NCBI RefSeq assembly: GCF_004349235.1 | Contig: NZ_SMKY01000035.1 | Coordinates: forward strand, 1 to 48,417 | DNA length: 48,417 nt | Direction of reading: 5' to 3' | Origin: Actinomadura darangshiensis | GTDB taxonomy: Bacteria > Actinomycetota > Actinomycetes > Streptosporangiales > Streptosporangiaceae | In this document: positions 40,498 to 48,397 of the stretch, piece after piece | Position numbering within the stretch: position 1 is the first letter of the stretch | Layout: the number at the start of each line of letters is the position of its first letter | Notes under the pieces: model-generated | Seen by the model: the letters and a program-made list of their open reading frames with translations, nothing else | Databases searched by the model: none | What the model was told of the DNA's origin: nothing | Made by a program: the position numbers and the translations under genes

Positions 40498-40527
40498 GCC
40501 GGAGAGACCCGTTCCGCGCGGTGGCGA

Positions 40528-41415
40528 TCACCCGGCCGGCAATGAGCCGAGCCCGTCCACCGCCGCGAGACGTTCCGGGTCCGTCACCGAGAGGATCTCG
40601 ACGATCCGGCCCCCGACCACGGTGTACGTCATCACGCCCCGCGGCTTGCCGCTGGTGTCCCAGGCCGCCACCCCCGGCTCACCGTTGACGAGAACGCGGC
40701 GCACGGTGAGCTTCGCCTTGATCCCGTGCTGGGCCCTGTCGGCGACCTTGGCGGACCCCACCCTGACGACCAGGCCGCGCGACGTGTGGGCACGCCACGT
40801 CACCTCCGGATCGAGCACCCGCAGCAGCCCTTCGAAGTCCCCGGTCCGCGCCGCGGCCAGAAACGCATCGACGACCGCATGCCGCTGCCGGCGCTCATCG
40901 ACCGGACGATGCGTCTCCTGGACCTTTCGGCGGGCACGGCTCGCGAGCATCTTGCTGGCGTCCGCGGACCTGCCGATGATCTGGCCGATGTCCTCGAACG
41001 GCACCGCGAACATGTCGTGCAACACCAGGGCCAGCCGCTCGGCGGGGCGGAGGGCATCGAGCATCACCAGCAGCGCCACCCCGACCGAATCGGCGAGCAG
41101 CGCGTCGTCCTCGGGAGCCCGGTCGTTGTCCTCGGTCACCACCAGCTCCGGCAGCCGGTCCTCGTACGATGCCTCCGGCCTGGCCTTGCGCGCACGCAGC
41201 ATGTCGATGCACACCCGGCCCACGACGGTGGTCAGCCAGCCGGCGAGGTTGTCGATCGCGGCCGCGTCCTGGCGCGCGAGCCGCAGCCATGCCTCCTGGA
41301 CGGCGTCCTCGGCGTCCGCCCGCGACCCGAGCATCCGGGAGGCGACCGCCACAAGGCGCCCGCGCTGGTCTTCGAAGGCTTCCGCCACGACCTCATCTGG
41401 AACAAGTCCGGTCAT
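40528..41415 (-). CDS. ECF-type RNA polymerase sigma factor with SnoaL-like C-terminal domain
   Basis: A 295-residue sigma factor of the extended ECF type. Region 2 is AFEDQRGRLVAVASRMLGSR and ADAEDAVQEAWLRL; region 4 is ALRPAERLALVLHDMFAVPF and EDIGQIIGRSADASKMLASR. A ~110-residue SnoaL-like domain follows (VVDAFLAAARTGDFEGLLRV then LDPEVTWRAHTSRG, GGRIVEILSVTDPERL). In the ECF41/SigJ groups such tails replace a separate anti-sigma factor and control the sigma factor in cis. The DGGGK motif of ECF41 is not present. No anti-sigma gene is adjacent. ATG at 41415. Confidence 0.85.
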   Translation of the reverse strand: MTGLVPDEVVAEAFEDQRGRLVAVASRMLGSRADAEDAVQEAWLRLARQDAAAIDNLAGWLTTVVGRVCIDMLRARKARPEASYEDRLPELVVTEDNDRAPEDDALLADSVGVALLVMLDALRPAERLALVLHDMFAVPFEDIGQIIGRSADASKMLASRARRKVQETHRPVDERRQRHAVVDAFLAAARTGDFEGLLRVLDPEVTWRAHTSRGLVVRVGSAKVADRAQHGIKAKLTVRRVLVNGEPGVAAWDTSGKPRGVMTYTVVGGRIVEILSVTDPERLAAVDGLGSLPAG

Positions 41416-41518
41416 GTTGGTACCTCCCGCAACTAGTCAGCCTCCACAAAGGGAACCTGTCACGGGTGATGACGGATCCGGAAGGGGGGAGGTAACGGCA
41501 GGGTCGCAGGCCCGCGCC

Positions 41519-43327
41519 TCACAACGCGGGCCAGGGGTTCTCCTCATCCGGCGCAGCCACGGTGGGAGCGTCCTCAGCGTAGGCGATCTCGGACGGGTCG
41601 TACCTCCGGATCATCTCCTCGACGGCATGCCTGCCTCTGGAGATCGCGTCCCGGTCCTTGCGCTTCCACCAAGGGGTGAGCCACATTTCGACCGGACGTG
41701 CGGTGCCGGCAACGACAGCCGCGCGACCGAACGGCATGGTCCTGAGCTCTTCGGGTTGCAGTGCCGGCTTCCCGTCGTGCTTGCCCACGAGATCGGAGAG
41801 TTCTTCGAGGTCCTTGGCCGTACCGGTACCGCCCGAGATGATCCGGACCGTGGCGTTGTCCCACAGGCGCGCGGTCCCGTCGGCCCCCCACTTGGTACGT
41901 GCTTCCGCCAGTGAGGTCAGGTAGACGTGCACGGTGATGCCGTAACCACCGGACTCGCCCATGTAGGTGGGCAGGCCGCCCAGCGGGCACATGTCGGTCA
42001 CCTGGTTCAACTCGAAGGTCAGCGGCGGGTCGAGCCGGCCGGTCGGCTCCTGCATCGCCGCACCGCGAGCCGACCGGAAGAACTGTTCGATCATCGTGGT
42101 GACGATCGGCGCGATCCCCCCGTAGTCGGTCTGCTGCTTGCCGATGAAGTACATGGTGTTGCGGCCCCTGATGAACTCGCCGAAGTCGAACTCCTCGCCG
42201 GGGAGCGGCGAGCAGTCCGCCAGCACGCGCGGATCCGAGAAACAGCTCATGACCTGGATGACACCGGACCAGACACGCTCGTCCTGCCTGTTGAACTCCA
42301 GCTGGGACGAATATCCCTCGGCGACCCTGCCCTCGCGCTCGCCCCGGCGCAGGATAGCCATGGGCTCGTCGGCGTTGGCCTCGTAGACCCAGCCCATCAC
42401 CTCCCGGAAGTTGACCCTGCCGATCGCTCCGGCGTGGAACAGGCAGCGGATGATGGTGATCACCCCGCCGAGTACGCCTGCCCCCTCGATCCCGATCTGG
42501 AAACCGCTCTCGGCGACCAGGGTCCCGGATCTCACCGCGCAGACATTCGGGTCCTCGCATCCGTCCAGCGGTGACCAGCGCAACCGGTTCGGCCACGCGG
42601 TGAAGTTGTACGGATCGAACACGTACACCTCGCCGAACTGCGCCCGTGCCATCGCGGTATTGACGAAGGTCTCCCGGCGGGTGGAGGTAACGATGCACGG
42701 TCCCTGCGCGTCGATGGTGAACGGTGTGACGAAGTGCACGTCCTTCCCCTGCCGCGGCGCCGCGACGACGATCGCCATGTCCTCGACGGAGGCGTACAGC
42801 TTCCGCCGGGACCTGATATCTCGTCCGAGGAGGAAGCCCACTTCCTCGGGCCTCACCTGGCGTGCGGGGAGGTTCGCGATGGAGGGCCGGACCTGCCGCG
42901 TCTTGCTCAGGACGGTCTGGGCGCTCAGCAGTCTGCGGACCTCCCACCCGGACGCGAACCCCAGGCGCAGCCGCCGGAACGACCGGCGCCGCCGCACGTT
43001 CAGGATCACCCGCACCAGGACGTAACCGCCCACCGCCACCAGGACGAGGAAAACGATCAGCAGGCCGAAGAACACCGGGGCGGGCCCCATCGCGGCCGCC
43101 GCCGCCGGCGGCCACGCACCGTGCGGATCGCCGGGATGCCGAACGAAATGGAAGGCGACGCTCAGGAAGTCCTTCGGACTGGAGTCCGGCCAGCCGCCGC
43201 CCGTGAGCAGCCCGGACACCTGGCCCGCCAGCCAGGTCACGAAACTGACCGCGTTACCCAGAAGGACGGTCACAAGGGCGATACCGATGAAGAGCGTGTA
43301 CACCGCACCGTCATCGTCATCACTCAC
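41519..43327 (-). CDS. VirD4/TraG-like coupling protein homologue with altered Walker motifs
   Basis: A 602-residue membrane protein with helices at about 10-32 and 84-108 and then a large cytosolic domain in the style of actinobacterial TraG/TraD conjugation proteins: TSTRRETFVNTAMARAQFG, VYVFDPYNFT, RWSPLDGCEDPNV, and later CPLGGLPTYMGESGGYGI and ARTKWGADGTARLW. The Walker A position reads APRQGKD (190-196), with Asp in place of Ser/Thr after the Lys. The Walker B position reads LNQVTDMCPL where homologues have LDEVTxxCPx, so Asp and Glu are Asn441 and Gln442. ATP hydrolysis is doubtful. It is followed by a lipoprotein and wall-hydrolase gene on the other side (upstream on the same strand), forming a T4SS-like locus. 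ATG at 43327. Confidence 0.75.
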   Translation of the reverse strand: MSDDDDGAVYTLFIGIALVTVLLGNAVSFVTWLAGQVSGLLTGGGWPDSSPKDFLSVAFHFVRHPGDPHGAWPPAAAAAMGPAPVFFGLLIVFLVLVAVGGYVLVRVILNVRRRRSFRRLRLGFASGWEVRRLLSAQTVLSKTRQVRPSIANLPARQVRPEEVGFLLGRDIRSRRKLYASVEDMAIVVAAPRQGKDVHFVTPFTIDAQGPCIVTSTRRETFVNTAMARAQFGEVYVFDPYNFTAWPNRLRWSPLDGCEDPNVCAVRSGTLVAESGFQIGIEGAGVLGGVITIIRCLFHAGAIGRVNFREVMGWVYEANADEPMAILRRGEREGRVAEGYSSQLEFNRQDERVWSGVIQVMSCFSDPRVLADCSPLPGEEFDFGEFIRGRNTMYFIGKQQTDYGGIAPIVTTMIEQFFRSARGAAMQEPTGRLDPPLTFELNQVTDMCPLGGLPTYMGESGGYGITVHVYLTSLAEARTKWGADGTARLWDNATVRIISGGTGTAKDLEELSDLVGKHDGKPALQPEELRTMPFGRAAVVAGTARPVEMWLTPWWKRKDRDAISRGRHAVEEMIRRYDPSEIAYAEDAPTVAAPDEENPWPAL

Positions 43328-43374
43328 GAGCGCTCCTCACTTCGAATTCCGTTCCGAGCTCGGCCACGTTCCGG

Positions 43375-43998
43375 CTATTTCGCATCTTGAACGGTGACAT
43401 CGGATATTCGCCAGGAAGCATTCTTCGACGACCTCGTGAGCGACATGTAGACCACCGATTCCCTGCTGGTGCCGCGCCAGCGGTCCCGCCCCGTGGGGAC
43501 CGTGGTCATTCCCCATTCGCGGTAGGCGGCGGCAGGCCCGTCGGACGGGACTCCCGCCTCCGGGGCGAGCCGTTTCAGCCGCACCGCGAGATAGGCCCGG
43601 TGCTGCCTCCATTCCTCAGGTATGTACTGCACGGGCTCCGCCTTGATCTCGGCTGCGTAGGCCGGGGCGAGATAGCGGGCCGCACGCAGTCTCGCATCTC
43701 GCAATCCCGAATCGACGGTGCTGTCGACCGTGTACATGACGGTCAACGCCGCCCGCGACACCGCCGTCGCGTCCTTCTGGTCGATCCGGTCCGGATCCGG
43801 CAGGCCCCCGGGTATCCGAGGACTGCGCGATGGCGACGGCGAGCCTGCGCTGATCGCCGGAATCAGGGTCTTCGCGCCCGGTTCGAATGACCTCGTGCCC
43901 GGCCGTACCCGCTCCCCGGCACTACAGCCGCTCACCAGAGCGACCGCCGACACGACGCACAACACGGAACGAACTCCCGTCACCGACACCCCGGTCAT
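43375..43998 (-). CDS. Putative lipoprotein of the T4SS-like locus
   Basis: A 207-residue precursor with the signal VRSVLCVVSAVALVSGC, whose lipobox LVSGC puts the lipidated Cys near residue 25. After a Pro/Ser-rich linker (about 30-70) comes a ~135-residue domain of a cystatin/NTF2-like alpha+beta character (ATAVSRAALTVMYTVDSTVD, AYAAEIKAEPVQYIPEEWRQ, WRISDVTVQD). Small extracytoplasmic proteins like this are common beside VirB8-like or wall-hydrolase genes in actinobacterial conjugation loci. ATG 43998 overlaps the stop of the wall-hydrolase gene by 4 bases (ATGA). Function unknown. Confidence 0.65.
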   Translation of the reverse strand: MTGVSVTGVRSVLCVVSAVALVSGCSAGERVRPGTRSFEPGAKTLIPAISAGSPSPSRSPRIPGGLPDPDRIDQKDATAVSRAALTVMYTVDSTVDSGLRDARLRAARYLAPAYAAEIKAEPVQYIPEEWRQHRAYLAVRLKRLAPEAGVPSDGPAAAYREWGMTTVPTGRDRWRGTSRESVVYMSLTRSSKNASWRISDVTVQDAK

Positions 43999-45215
43999 GC
44001 CACGCCACCCCGTGGACCGGGACGAGACATCGCCCGCACCGTCCCCGGGGACCTGCCCTCCATGCCGGGTGGCGGCGTGACTCGAAGGGCGCCCACATAC
44101 TCGGCCCTGGCGTCAAAATCGGCGAATTGCACGAACTTACCCGGGCGCGGGGCTTCCACCATCCACCGGGTGCCTTTGAACACGCCGTAATAGATCGCCA
44201 TGTGCGTCGGCGCATTCGGATCATTGAAGAACAGCAGATCCCCGGGGCGCACCAGGTCTTTGCGGTCTCCGCCGATCTTGACGACTCCCTTTTGTCCCCG
44301 CCACATGGCCTGCGTCGTTCGAAGCAGCGAGACCTTTCCCGCAGAGGCTTCATTGACGGCACGCACCGCCAGGCCGGAGCAGTCGAAGCCGCCAGGAGGG
44401 CCGTTGCCACCCCATATATAAGGAACTTTCACGCCCAGCGATGTGGCCGGATGCGGCTGCCCCGGGCCCGGTTTCGCATAATATGCGGCCTTCTCGGCGA
44501 TGCGACGTCCGAAGGGCCCGGACCCTGATACCAGCCCCGCCGAACACAGGCTCGAATCCAGATAATTGTCCGACGTCAGATGATACTTCTTAGCGTAAAG
44601 GTTGGCCGCAGCCAGCACATCATTAACGTACGTGTCCGAGGGGCGGTAGGCAGCTCCAGGCCCGTGATTGTACGCAAAGATCGTTCTTTTCAACTCTTCC
44701 GCGGTCAGATTTCGCTGGAGACCCGCATAGGAAGAGAACTGGGTCTTAAGTAGCTTTGCCGCACTGAAGACGGCATCGCCCGCTTCGTACCGATCTGCCC
44801 CGTTACCGTTGGCGTCCACCTTGTATGAATTGAATGTCCCCTGCTTGAATTGCATCGGACCTGCGGCCCCCGCAAAGTTCGGCCCGTCTTTACGAGACGC
44901 ACCAAAGGTGCCGTGCTTCGTCTCCACGTATCCGACCCCGGCGAGCACATTCCATGGAATGCCCCACTCCGCTCCGGCCCGTCGATAGAGCTCAAAGTAT
45001 TTCCTGGGGATGGCGTCCGACGCCAACGCTTTTTGCGCATGCGCCACGCCCGAGCCGATGCTCGGGCTGCATATCTTCGACATGAGCCCGGTAACGGGAC
45101 TGAAGATCAGGGCAACGAGGCCGACCAGCAGCGCCACCGCCATGGCGACGATACCCACGAGACCGACACCCGCAACGCCGATCCCGACCGCGACTTTACT
45201 ACCGTCCCGGCGCAC
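43995..45215 (-). CDS. Bifunctional cell-wall hydrolase: lytic transglycosylase plus NlpC/P60 peptidase
   Basis: A 406-residue protein with one N-terminal membrane helix (about 10-40), a transglycosylase domain (about 65-205: GIPWNVLAGVGYVETKHGTF with catalytic Glu, GAAGPMQFKQGTF, TIFAYNHGPGA) and an NlpC/P60 domain (about 230-385) with the catalytic Cys in GGFDCSGLAVRA and His in THMAIYYGVF. The first cleaves glycan strands, the second stem peptides. This two-domain type is the T4SS wall-opening enzyme in Gram-positive conjugative elements. It is the first gene of a minus-strand operon with the lipoprotein and coupling-protein homologue. The DNA is AT-richer than the neighbouring genes in places. 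ATG at 45215. Confidence 0.85.
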   Translation of the reverse strand: MRRDGSKVAVGIGVAGVGLVGIVAMAVALLVGLVALIFSPVTGLMSKICSPSIGSGVAHAQKALASDAIPRKYFELYRRAGAEWGIPWNVLAGVGYVETKHGTFGASRKDGPNFAGAAGPMQFKQGTFNSYKVDANGNGADRYEAGDAVFSAAKLLKTQFSSYAGLQRNLTAEELKRTIFAYNHGPGAAYRPSDTYVNDVLAAANLYAKKYHLTSDNYLDSSLCSAGLVSGSGPFGRRIAEKAAYYAKPGPGQPHPATSLGVKVPYIWGGNGPPGGFDCSGLAVRAVNEASAGKVSLLRTTQAMWRGQKGVVKIGGDRKDLVRPGDLLFFNDPNAPTHMAIYYGVFKGTRWMVEAPRPGKFVQFADFDARAEYVGALRVTPPPGMEGRSPGTVRAMSRPGPRGGVA

Positions 45216-45586
45216 GATATTTCATCCTCGATTGCCACATCGACAAGCCATCCTGACCTGCTGGAGCCGCACTGCGCGGGGCAGGCGCCCATGGTCAGGC
45301 GCATCGCGGCCGACTCAGCATGTTTCATCTCTGCCACGCCTGCCTGAAGACAGTGCGGTCACCGCTCGGATGCGCAAGCCCCTCCGGCGCACTCGTCCAC
45401 CGGCTGCCTGGACGCGCCACCCGGGCGGTGGCGCCGCGGTCCGCGCGCCTCCTCGGTCTTCTCGCGGCCTTTGTCCGCGGACAATCCGGGCCCGGCGCTG
45501 GCGGCGGCGCCACTTGACCGCACTATCTGCTTGGGAGAACCGGCCGGGTCGGCCGGCCGAGACCAGAGTTCTGAGGGAAATTCTTG
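45216..45586. other. 371-bp divergent intergenic region
   Basis: This gap separates the two divergent halves of the T4SS-like locus, so it should contain both promoters. No gene, repeat or clear promoter boxes were seen. GAGGGAAA at about 45574-45581 serves as ribosome-binding site for the ParA-like gene. Confidence 0.5.
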
Positions 45587-47092
45587 ATGGCCACTGCGCC
45601 GAGTCTCGTCGTGGCGGGGCACCCGGGCGTCGCGCAGAAGCTGCGGGACACCGGACTGTTCCCGGTCGTGTACGACGTCGCCTCCGCCTCGGAGCTCCGG
45701 GAACTGTCCAGGAACGGCAAGGTGGGCACTCCGGCCGCGTTCATGTTCGCGCCCGGGTTCGACGAGGACCTCCCGGGCGCCGGGGTCGTCGTGCTGGCGA
45801 ACGGGCTCGCGCGCAGCGGGTTCACCGTGCTCGTCCACGCGACCTTCGCGGAAGGCGGCGGCGCGTTCGACCCGAGGGTGGTCGCGGCCGGGAAGCAGAT
45901 GAAGATGTCGGAGCTGCTGGGGGCACTCGGCGTCACCGGGGCGGAACTCCCGTTCGAGCCGCCCCCGCCCCCGGAACCCTGGGCGGCTCCCGGACCGCCT
46001 GCCGGGCAGGGCGCCGGTCCTCGAACTCGACCACCGCCCCCTCCCAACGGCAGGCCGCCTTCTCGTCCCGCGCCGGCCGCCTACGGCAGGGAGGTGAGAC
46101 AGCCCGAAACCCCGCCGGCGAACGCCTGGGCAGCGCCCGCGAACGCCCCGGCGGGGCCACCGAACGGCTGGGCGGCGCCTGTGAACGGCTGGGCGGCACC
46201 GGCCGGGGCCATGGGTCCGCCGCCCGGCGCGCCCGGCAGGCGCGGCCGGGTGATCGCGGTCGCCTCGGCGAAGGGCGGAGTGGGCAAGACGAGCACGACC
46301 GTGAATCTCGCGGTCCATACGGCGAGGCTGCTGCAGACCGCCGGGCGGGCAGGGTCCGCCGTGGTGGTGGACACCAATTTCCAGCAGGCCGATGTGGGGC
46401 GGTATCTCAGCCTGAGATCGCCCACGATTCTGGATCTGCTGCAGGCGCCCGGCGCGCTCTCGCCCCGGTCGGTCCGCCATCATCTCGCGTACATCGCCGA
46501 GATCGGCCTGTACACGCTGCTCGGCCCGCCGGACGCCGTCAGCGCCGACCCGGCCATGATCAACTCGACGCTGTACCGCCGCATCCTCACCGTGCTGCGC
46601 GAGGCGTTCGACTTCGTATTCGTCGACACGCCGGTCGCCGAACTCCACCACGCGACCTTCGCCGACCTGATCCTGCCGGAGGCGGACGCGATCCTGGTAC
46701 CCGTCGAGCCCAACCGGGTGACGCTGGAGGCCGTTCGCGCGTGGCTCACCGCGATCACCATGCCGAAGAATTCGCAGGGCGGCGGAGTCTCCCCCGAGAA
46801 GTTCTCGCTGATCCTCAACCGGGCGCGTCCCGATGTCGAGTGCGGCCCCGAAGAGGTCATGGAGCGGTTGCGCGGCTGGCGCTTCGTCGGCCTGATCCCC
46901 GAGGACGAGGAATGGATGCAGGCCGTGAACGGCCACCGGCTGCTGAAGCTGCGGACAAGCCCGGAACTTGAGGCGACCCTCCGGGGGATCTTGCGAGTCG
47001 TCAGCGACGACCCCGTTTTCGGCACCCCGGTGAGCCCGCCGTCGGCAGGCCGCTGGAAAAAGCTGATCAACCTGAAGGGATTCGATAGATGA
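45587..47092 (+). CDS. ParA/CpaE-like ATPase with N-terminal extension
   Basis: A 501-residue protein. Residues 1-115 form a small alpha/beta domain (SLVVAGHPGVAQKLRDTGLF, AAFMFAPGFDEDLPGAGVVV) that is reminiscent of the receiver-like part of CpaE. A ~100-residue Pro/Ala/Gly linker follows. The ATPase part has a classical deviant Walker A AKGGVGKTSTT (signature Lys and KT near 229-235), switch I VVDTNFQQADVGRYLSLRSP and switch II FVFVDTPVAELHH. CpaE/TadZ proteins place secretion or pilus systems at the membrane and work with CpaF. TTG (45584) and ATG (45587) starts are adjacent; ATG is chosen. Its stop overlaps the next ATG by 4 bases, tying it to the CpaF-like gene. Confidence 0.78.
   Translation: MATAPSLVVAGHPGVAQKLRDTGLFPVVYDVASASELRELSRNGKVGTPAAFMFAPGFDEDLPGAGVVVLANGLARSGFTVLVHATFAEGGGAFDPRVVAAGKQMKMSELLGALGVTGAELPFEPPPPPEPWAAPGPPAGQGAGPRTRPPPPPNGRPPSRPAPAAYGREVRQPETPPANAWAAPANAPAGPPNGWAAPVNGWAAPAGAMGPPPGAPGRRGRVIAVASAKGGVGKTSTTVNLAVHTARLLQTAGRAGSAVVVDTNFQQADVGRYLSLRSPTILDLLQAPGALSPRSVRHHLAYIAEIGLYTLLGPPDAVSADPAMINSTLYRRILTVLREAFDFVFVDTPVAELHHATFADLILPEADAILVPVEPNRVTLEAVRAWLTAITMPKNSQGGGVSPEKFSLILNRARPDVECGPEEVMERLRGWRFVGLIPEDEEWMQAVNGHRLLKLRTSPELEATLRGILRVVSDDPVFGTPVSPPSAGRWKKLINLKGFDR
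46121..46200 (+). repeat. In-frame repeat coding for NxWAAP units in the linker
   Basis: The linker of the ParA-like gene repeats the unit Asn-x-Trp-Ala-Ala-Pro three times (NAWAAP, NGWAAP, NGWAAP) with Pro/Ala/Gly spacers. The DNA repeats are imperfect. This looks like a disordered tether with regularly placed tryptophans, which could mediate binding or multimerisation. Confidence 0.6.
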
Positions 47093-48198
47093 CGACCGAA
47101 GAAGAGCCCACTTCAGGATTGGATTTCTGGGAGACCATCGGCGTGAACGACACGTCCGAGGAAACGTCCGAGGCAGAGCCGCACCCGGTTTCCCAGCAGG
47201 ACAAACTCGTGGCGGGCACCAAGTCGGTGCCGCCGCCGGAGACGCCTCCGGGAACGCCTCCTGAGCCTCAGGAGACCCCACCGTCCATCGACATCGAACA
47301 GACGGTCGCTGAGAGCGAACCGTCCCCGTCCGTACCGGCGTCCTCCCCCGAAGCGTCTCCCGAGACGACGACGGAGAACGGCGCCGCCCCGAGCTCGGAC
47401 CTTCCGCACGAGCCCGACCCGAGCTGGGACAACGCCGCGCGGATCGCGGAGTCGATCGGCCCGCGGCTCGGTCGGATGTGGCTCGACCTGCTCATCGGTG
47501 AGGCCGACGGTGACCAGACGCTGGGCAGGAGGATCTATCACGTGCTGGACGGCACGCACCTGATCGGTGAGCTGTGGCAGGACAAGGACATCGCCGAAGT
47601 GCACATCCGCGGTACCGGGGTCATCGTCTGCGGCAGACGCGGCATCCGTGAGGTTCTCGGCTTCCCCGGCGGCACCGTCGCCCGCCGCGCCATCGAAGCC
47701 GTCGAGGCGGCGGCGGACCGGATGGCCGCCATCGTCACCCGCGTCGGCGACTCCGTCGTGGTGAGCCGGCGCGACGACCCGGGCCCGACCGCGATCGATC
47801 TCTTCACCTCCGGAATCCTCACCGAGGCTCAGCTTTCCCACATCGAGAACGCGCTCACGCACATGGAGGCCGTGTCGGTGAGAGGTCCGGCCGCGCGCGT
47901 CGTGGTCCGCGCCCTCGCATCACTGATCCCCAAGGGGAGCCGTGTCTTCGAAGGACCGCTCGGGGTCCTGCCGGCCGGATGCGTCACCGCCGCAAGCCCT
48001 CTGGACGCCGACTTCGTGATCGGTGTCCGCCCCGGCGCGCCGGTGGAGCAGATGGCGGCCGCCGGGCAGGTCGGCGCCCTCATCGCCAACCCGGAGACCG
48101 AGTTCAGCGCGGCCGTCCGGCTCGTCGTCTCCGGAGGCTCCGCATCCCTCGGCAGGTTGACCATCCTCGACGAGGACGCATCCCTTCGCCCCGGTTGA
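47089..48198 (+). CDS. CpaF/VirB11-like protein lacking its P-loop (likely pseudo-ATPase)
   Basis: A 369-residue protein. Residues 1-110 are acidic, Pro/Ser/Thr-rich and disordered. From about 115 the chain follows the CpaF order: DKDIAEVHIRGTGVIVCGRR (165-184, like the DPDVTEIMVNGP block of CpaF), GDSVVVSRRDD, AIDLFTSGILTEAQLSHIEN and AVSVRGPAARVVVRALASLI at 261-280, which takes the place of the LVSGGTGSGKTTLLNAL block. The glycine-rich loop and Lys-Thr are gone (RGPAARVV), and no Walker B or His box is visible. The assignment rests on order and spacing, so it is tentative. ATG overlaps the ParA-like stop by 4 bases. It may be a structural partner of that ATPase. Confidence 0.55.
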   Translation: MTTEEEPTSGLDFWETIGVNDTSEETSEAEPHPVSQQDKLVAGTKSVPPPETPPGTPPEPQETPPSIDIEQTVAESEPSPSVPASSPEASPETTTENGAAPSSDLPHEPDPSWDNAARIAESIGPRLGRMWLDLLIGEADGDQTLGRRIYHVLDGTHLIGELWQDKDIAEVHIRGTGVIVCGRRGIREVLGFPGGTVARRAIEAVEAAADRMAAIVTRVGDSVVVSRRDDPGPTAIDLFTSGILTEAQLSHIENALTHMEAVSVRGPAARVVVRALASLIPKGSRVFEGPLGVLPAGCVTAASPLDADFVIGVRPGAPVEQMAAAGQVGALIANPETEFSAAVRLVVSGGSASLGRLTILDEDASLRPG

Positions 48199-48313
48199 GA
48201 GTGCCTGACGGCAGTGCGCCTCCCTGCGGGCAGAGCCGGAGAAGCGTGGGTCGGCATCAGAGCATCCCGACCTCGCCTCACCCCCTGCCCCGACTGACAG
48301 TGAGGATGTAGGT

Positions 48314-48397
48314 GAGCACCTCCCGGCGGGGTCTGACCCACCGACTGACTGACCAAGGGTCCTCAACCGGATCTGTCGATCTGGCCGGGAGGTGCTC
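48314..48397 (+). promoter_or_regulatory. 14-bp inverted repeat that can hide a ribosome-binding site
   Basis: GAGCACCTCCCGGC (48314-48327) is perfectly complementary to GCCGGGAGGTGCTC (48384-48397), with 56 bases between. The right arm contains GGGAGGT, placed 4 bases before a GTG start codon at 48398, so the left arm acts as a full anti-Shine-Dalgarno. The loop holds a small GGGT/ACCC hairpin and repeated GACT units. Hairpins of this kind restrain translation of some transposases and regulated leaders. It could also be the end of an insertion sequence. Confidence 0.5.

Noticed and set aside
46121..46200. Short repeats considered as a possible CRISPR-like or iteron array.
   Set aside because: The repeats are in frame, imperfect and encode a Pro/Ala-rich protein linker; no spacers are present.
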